Assembly: GCA_000818945.1 (NCBI GenBank)
Contig: KN805400.1
Location: forward strand, 1-64,000
DNA: 64,000 nt
Source: Schizochytrium sp. CCTCC M209059
Lineage: Eukaryota; Sar; Bigyra; Thraustochytrida; Thraustochytriidae
Reading direction: 5' to 3'
Of this stretch, positions 60,001-63,000 are shown piece by piece. The notes under the pieces are model-generated. The model was not told where the DNA came from. It made no database searches and saw only the letters and a list, made by a program, of their open reading frames with translations. A program made the position numbers and the translations under genes. Position 1 is the first letter of the stretch, and every line of letters begins with the position of its first letter.

Positions 60001-63000
60001 ACGCCTTTCGTGTGGCTCTTCGGAATAGTCTTGGTCTTGGGGCCTTTTCGACAGAAAACCCTGTGGAATACCCTCGCGGGGTCCCGGCGCCTCCTGTTCC
60101 TTTGGCGGTGGACATTGCTCTTCACCAAGACGAGATTCAGCGAGTAACTCTTGCAGCTTCGCACATTGATGAAATTCAGACCATCACAACGGGCTGCACC
60201 GATCTGCGTGAGGTGCAAACGATCCAGACGACTAGCTCGAGCAGCATCTCAGCTGGAACAATTGTACTCTCATTCACGGGAGAAGTGAATGGCGTAAGTC
60301 ACACATTCACCACAGCACAGGAAAAGCAGGTTGTGCGCCTCTATCAGAGCTCCGGCGATGGTGGGGCTGCAACAGTGGGCGGTTTCCGTCTCGAGTATAA
60401 TTCCGCTACAACGGCAACTTGTTTGAACCATGATGCTACTGAAGCTGAGGTCGAGACAGCACTGGAGACCCTCGCCGGTATCAATGACGTAGAGGTGGTG
60501 CGAACCTGGATTGCGGCGGATGCAGGTTACTCCTTCACAGTCGTCTTTGTTGATCCTACGTCCCCGAGTCACGCCATCACGGTTGCCAATGGACCGGGCA
60601 GTGGTTCGGCGTGTAAGGCGTGGGTGCCACTGGCAAACACGTATGCAAGTGCGGTGAGCGTGTTGGATGCAGCTGGCGCGGACTTGTCATTTGATATGAC
60701 AGCTGCAGAGCTCCAAGCCGATCTCGAAAAGTTGCCCAATGTCTTTGGCGTCCATACGCAGCGTTCGATTGCTGACGAATTTGGCGGCTTTCTTTGGACT
60801 GTTGCTTTCGAAGGCAATGGAGGCAATCTTGTAGAGATGTCATGCACCACTGACGGGGGCTTCGATGGTGATGCCTGTACTGTACAGACGATCTCGAACG
60901 GCAACGAGATCGGCGGTTTCTACACGCTCACTTTTGGTTCCGCCACAACCTCAAATTTGCAGTACGATGCGTCTGAAAATGATGTGAAGCTGGCAATTGA
61001 GGCTCTGCATGGTGGCAACTCCCATAGTGTTGATGTCACACGAAGCACGCTGGATGCGGCGACAAATGCTTATGTGTGGTCGGTCACTTTTACCTCTGAT
61101 ATTGGAGATCTCGGCGCTATGACATCTGTCAGCTCTCTGACAGGATCTGGCGCAACGGTCACCATTGAGGAGTTACAGAAGGGTAACTGGCTGTCTGGCG
61201 AGTTCACCTTGAGCTACAAGCATGCGACAACGTCTGCTATTGCGTATGATGCAAGCGCTGCGGACATTCAGACGGCCTTGGAGGCTTTGAGCACGATCAA
61301 GTCGGTCGATGTTTCAGAGACGACCACCGATTCGCAGCGCGGCCGATCGTGGCTCGTGACCTTTACGAGTCCAAGCAATGGCGGCGACCTCGACGCTCTA
61401 ACAGGATCCTCGACGCTCCTCACGGGTGTCGGTAAGACCGTCTTGGTGGAGGAGGTGCAAAAGGGCTCGGAAGCGACTGGCTCCCGGGCCTCAATCACCT
61501 TTGATGCCTCAACGGATGATGGTGGGGAGTCGGTCTCGGGCTACCGTGTCGAAGTTGATACGGTCGGTACTTTTGACTCAGGCAATGGCCAGTGGTTCAT
61601 GCTGGAGGACGCCCAAATGCTCTACGGAGCACAAGAAGTGCTCGTGTCAGCATCACCTCGAGACGAAGTGCAAGAAGTGCGCATCTACAAACCCTCTGTC
61701 GTGCAGACAATCAGCGTTGCTGCTGACAACACAATCACTGCGGGTGAGTACGTTCTTTCATACAATGGTAGAACTACAGCGTGTATCGCATGGGATGCTG
61801 ATACTACGACGATGCAGACCGCGATCCAAGACGCGGTTTTGGCCTACGATTCCAGCTTTACGACTCCAGCGGTGTCGGTCACGCGAACTTCGACCGTAAC
61901 TGGGCACGACTACAAGGTGACATTTGCGGAAAGTTCGGACATCTTTCAGCTGCAGGTGGACTCTGTGGGCGTGACCGCTTGCAGCCAAGACTTTGCATGC
62001 TCTGGCGGCTGTGGTAGTGGATCGCTCGTCTCCGTCACGCCGGAACCTGTGACTGGCTCGCTGTTCTTGAGCTGGGATACCAGTAGCGACTGTGAACTCT
62101 GCTTCTTCCAGGGCGTTTCAGATACGACCGAATCGATTGATGTATCTGATACCAGCGCTTTAGCATCGGAGCTCGAGCAGTTGGTCAACATTCGTGCTGG
62201 CGGCGTCACAGTGAACGTTGTTCAACACTCTGGCGCGATTGGTCATGGTATGACGTATGAGGTTACATTTTCTGGAGGAGCCGTACAAGGAAACGTGCCA
62301 GAGCTTACGATTGACTCCTCATCCATTGCCGGCGCGACGGTGGAAATTGTGACGACTCAGCAAGGCGAAGAGCTCAGCGGAAGCTTTTCTCTCATTTATG
62401 GGGGTGAGGAAACCGAGGAGCTCGCCTTTGACGCAACAGCGGACGAGGTACGCGACGCTTTGGAAGCGCTTCCGGGTCTTGAGACGGTCTCGGTGAGCCG
62501 ATCCACAGCTATGGAGGCTTTGCCAGGATTGGTGACGACCGTGCAAGGCGCCGCGACAATCACAACCTCGTCAGACATGGGTGTGTCTCGGGGAGAGGTG
62601 ATTCGTATCAAGGATGAGATCTTCTCTGTCGCCCGCACGGGGACCTTGGACGCGTCAACGGTACCTCTGAGCACGGAGGACGACTATACTTTGGCGGCAC
62701 TGTATGCAGGTATCAGTGAGAGCGGAATTCAGGCGTATCGGCAGACTGCAGGATATGTGTACACGGTGACAATCGAACTCGCGGCGAGTGGGGCGAGCCC
62801 GGGTCCAATTACCGCTGCGCGTCATGCGCTCGCACCGAACTCTGCTGAGGTAGCTATTCGTGGCGGCCAAGCATTCACGTTCGATATCGACGAGGGCAAA
62901 TACTTTGGCTGCCACAAGTGCTTTTTTGTACCAAACCTGCAGGCAGGCACAACTTACCACGTGCGACTGCAGGCTCGCAACTCCATGGGCCTTTCGAGTT

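Larger units (their letters stand above)
52380..60080 (+). other. FN3 domain apparently split by about 7.4 kb of inserted modules
   Basis: The front half (PPKPTDV ... VELTWTLPFSDGGESL ... LEVEWD) is at about 52380-52545. No FN3 back half appears until about 59970-60080 (YTVTGLDTGLPYAFRVALRN). Between them lie the long EVQ strand array and about 20 EVQ modules, many of the Cys-bearing subclass. Confidence 0.7.
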
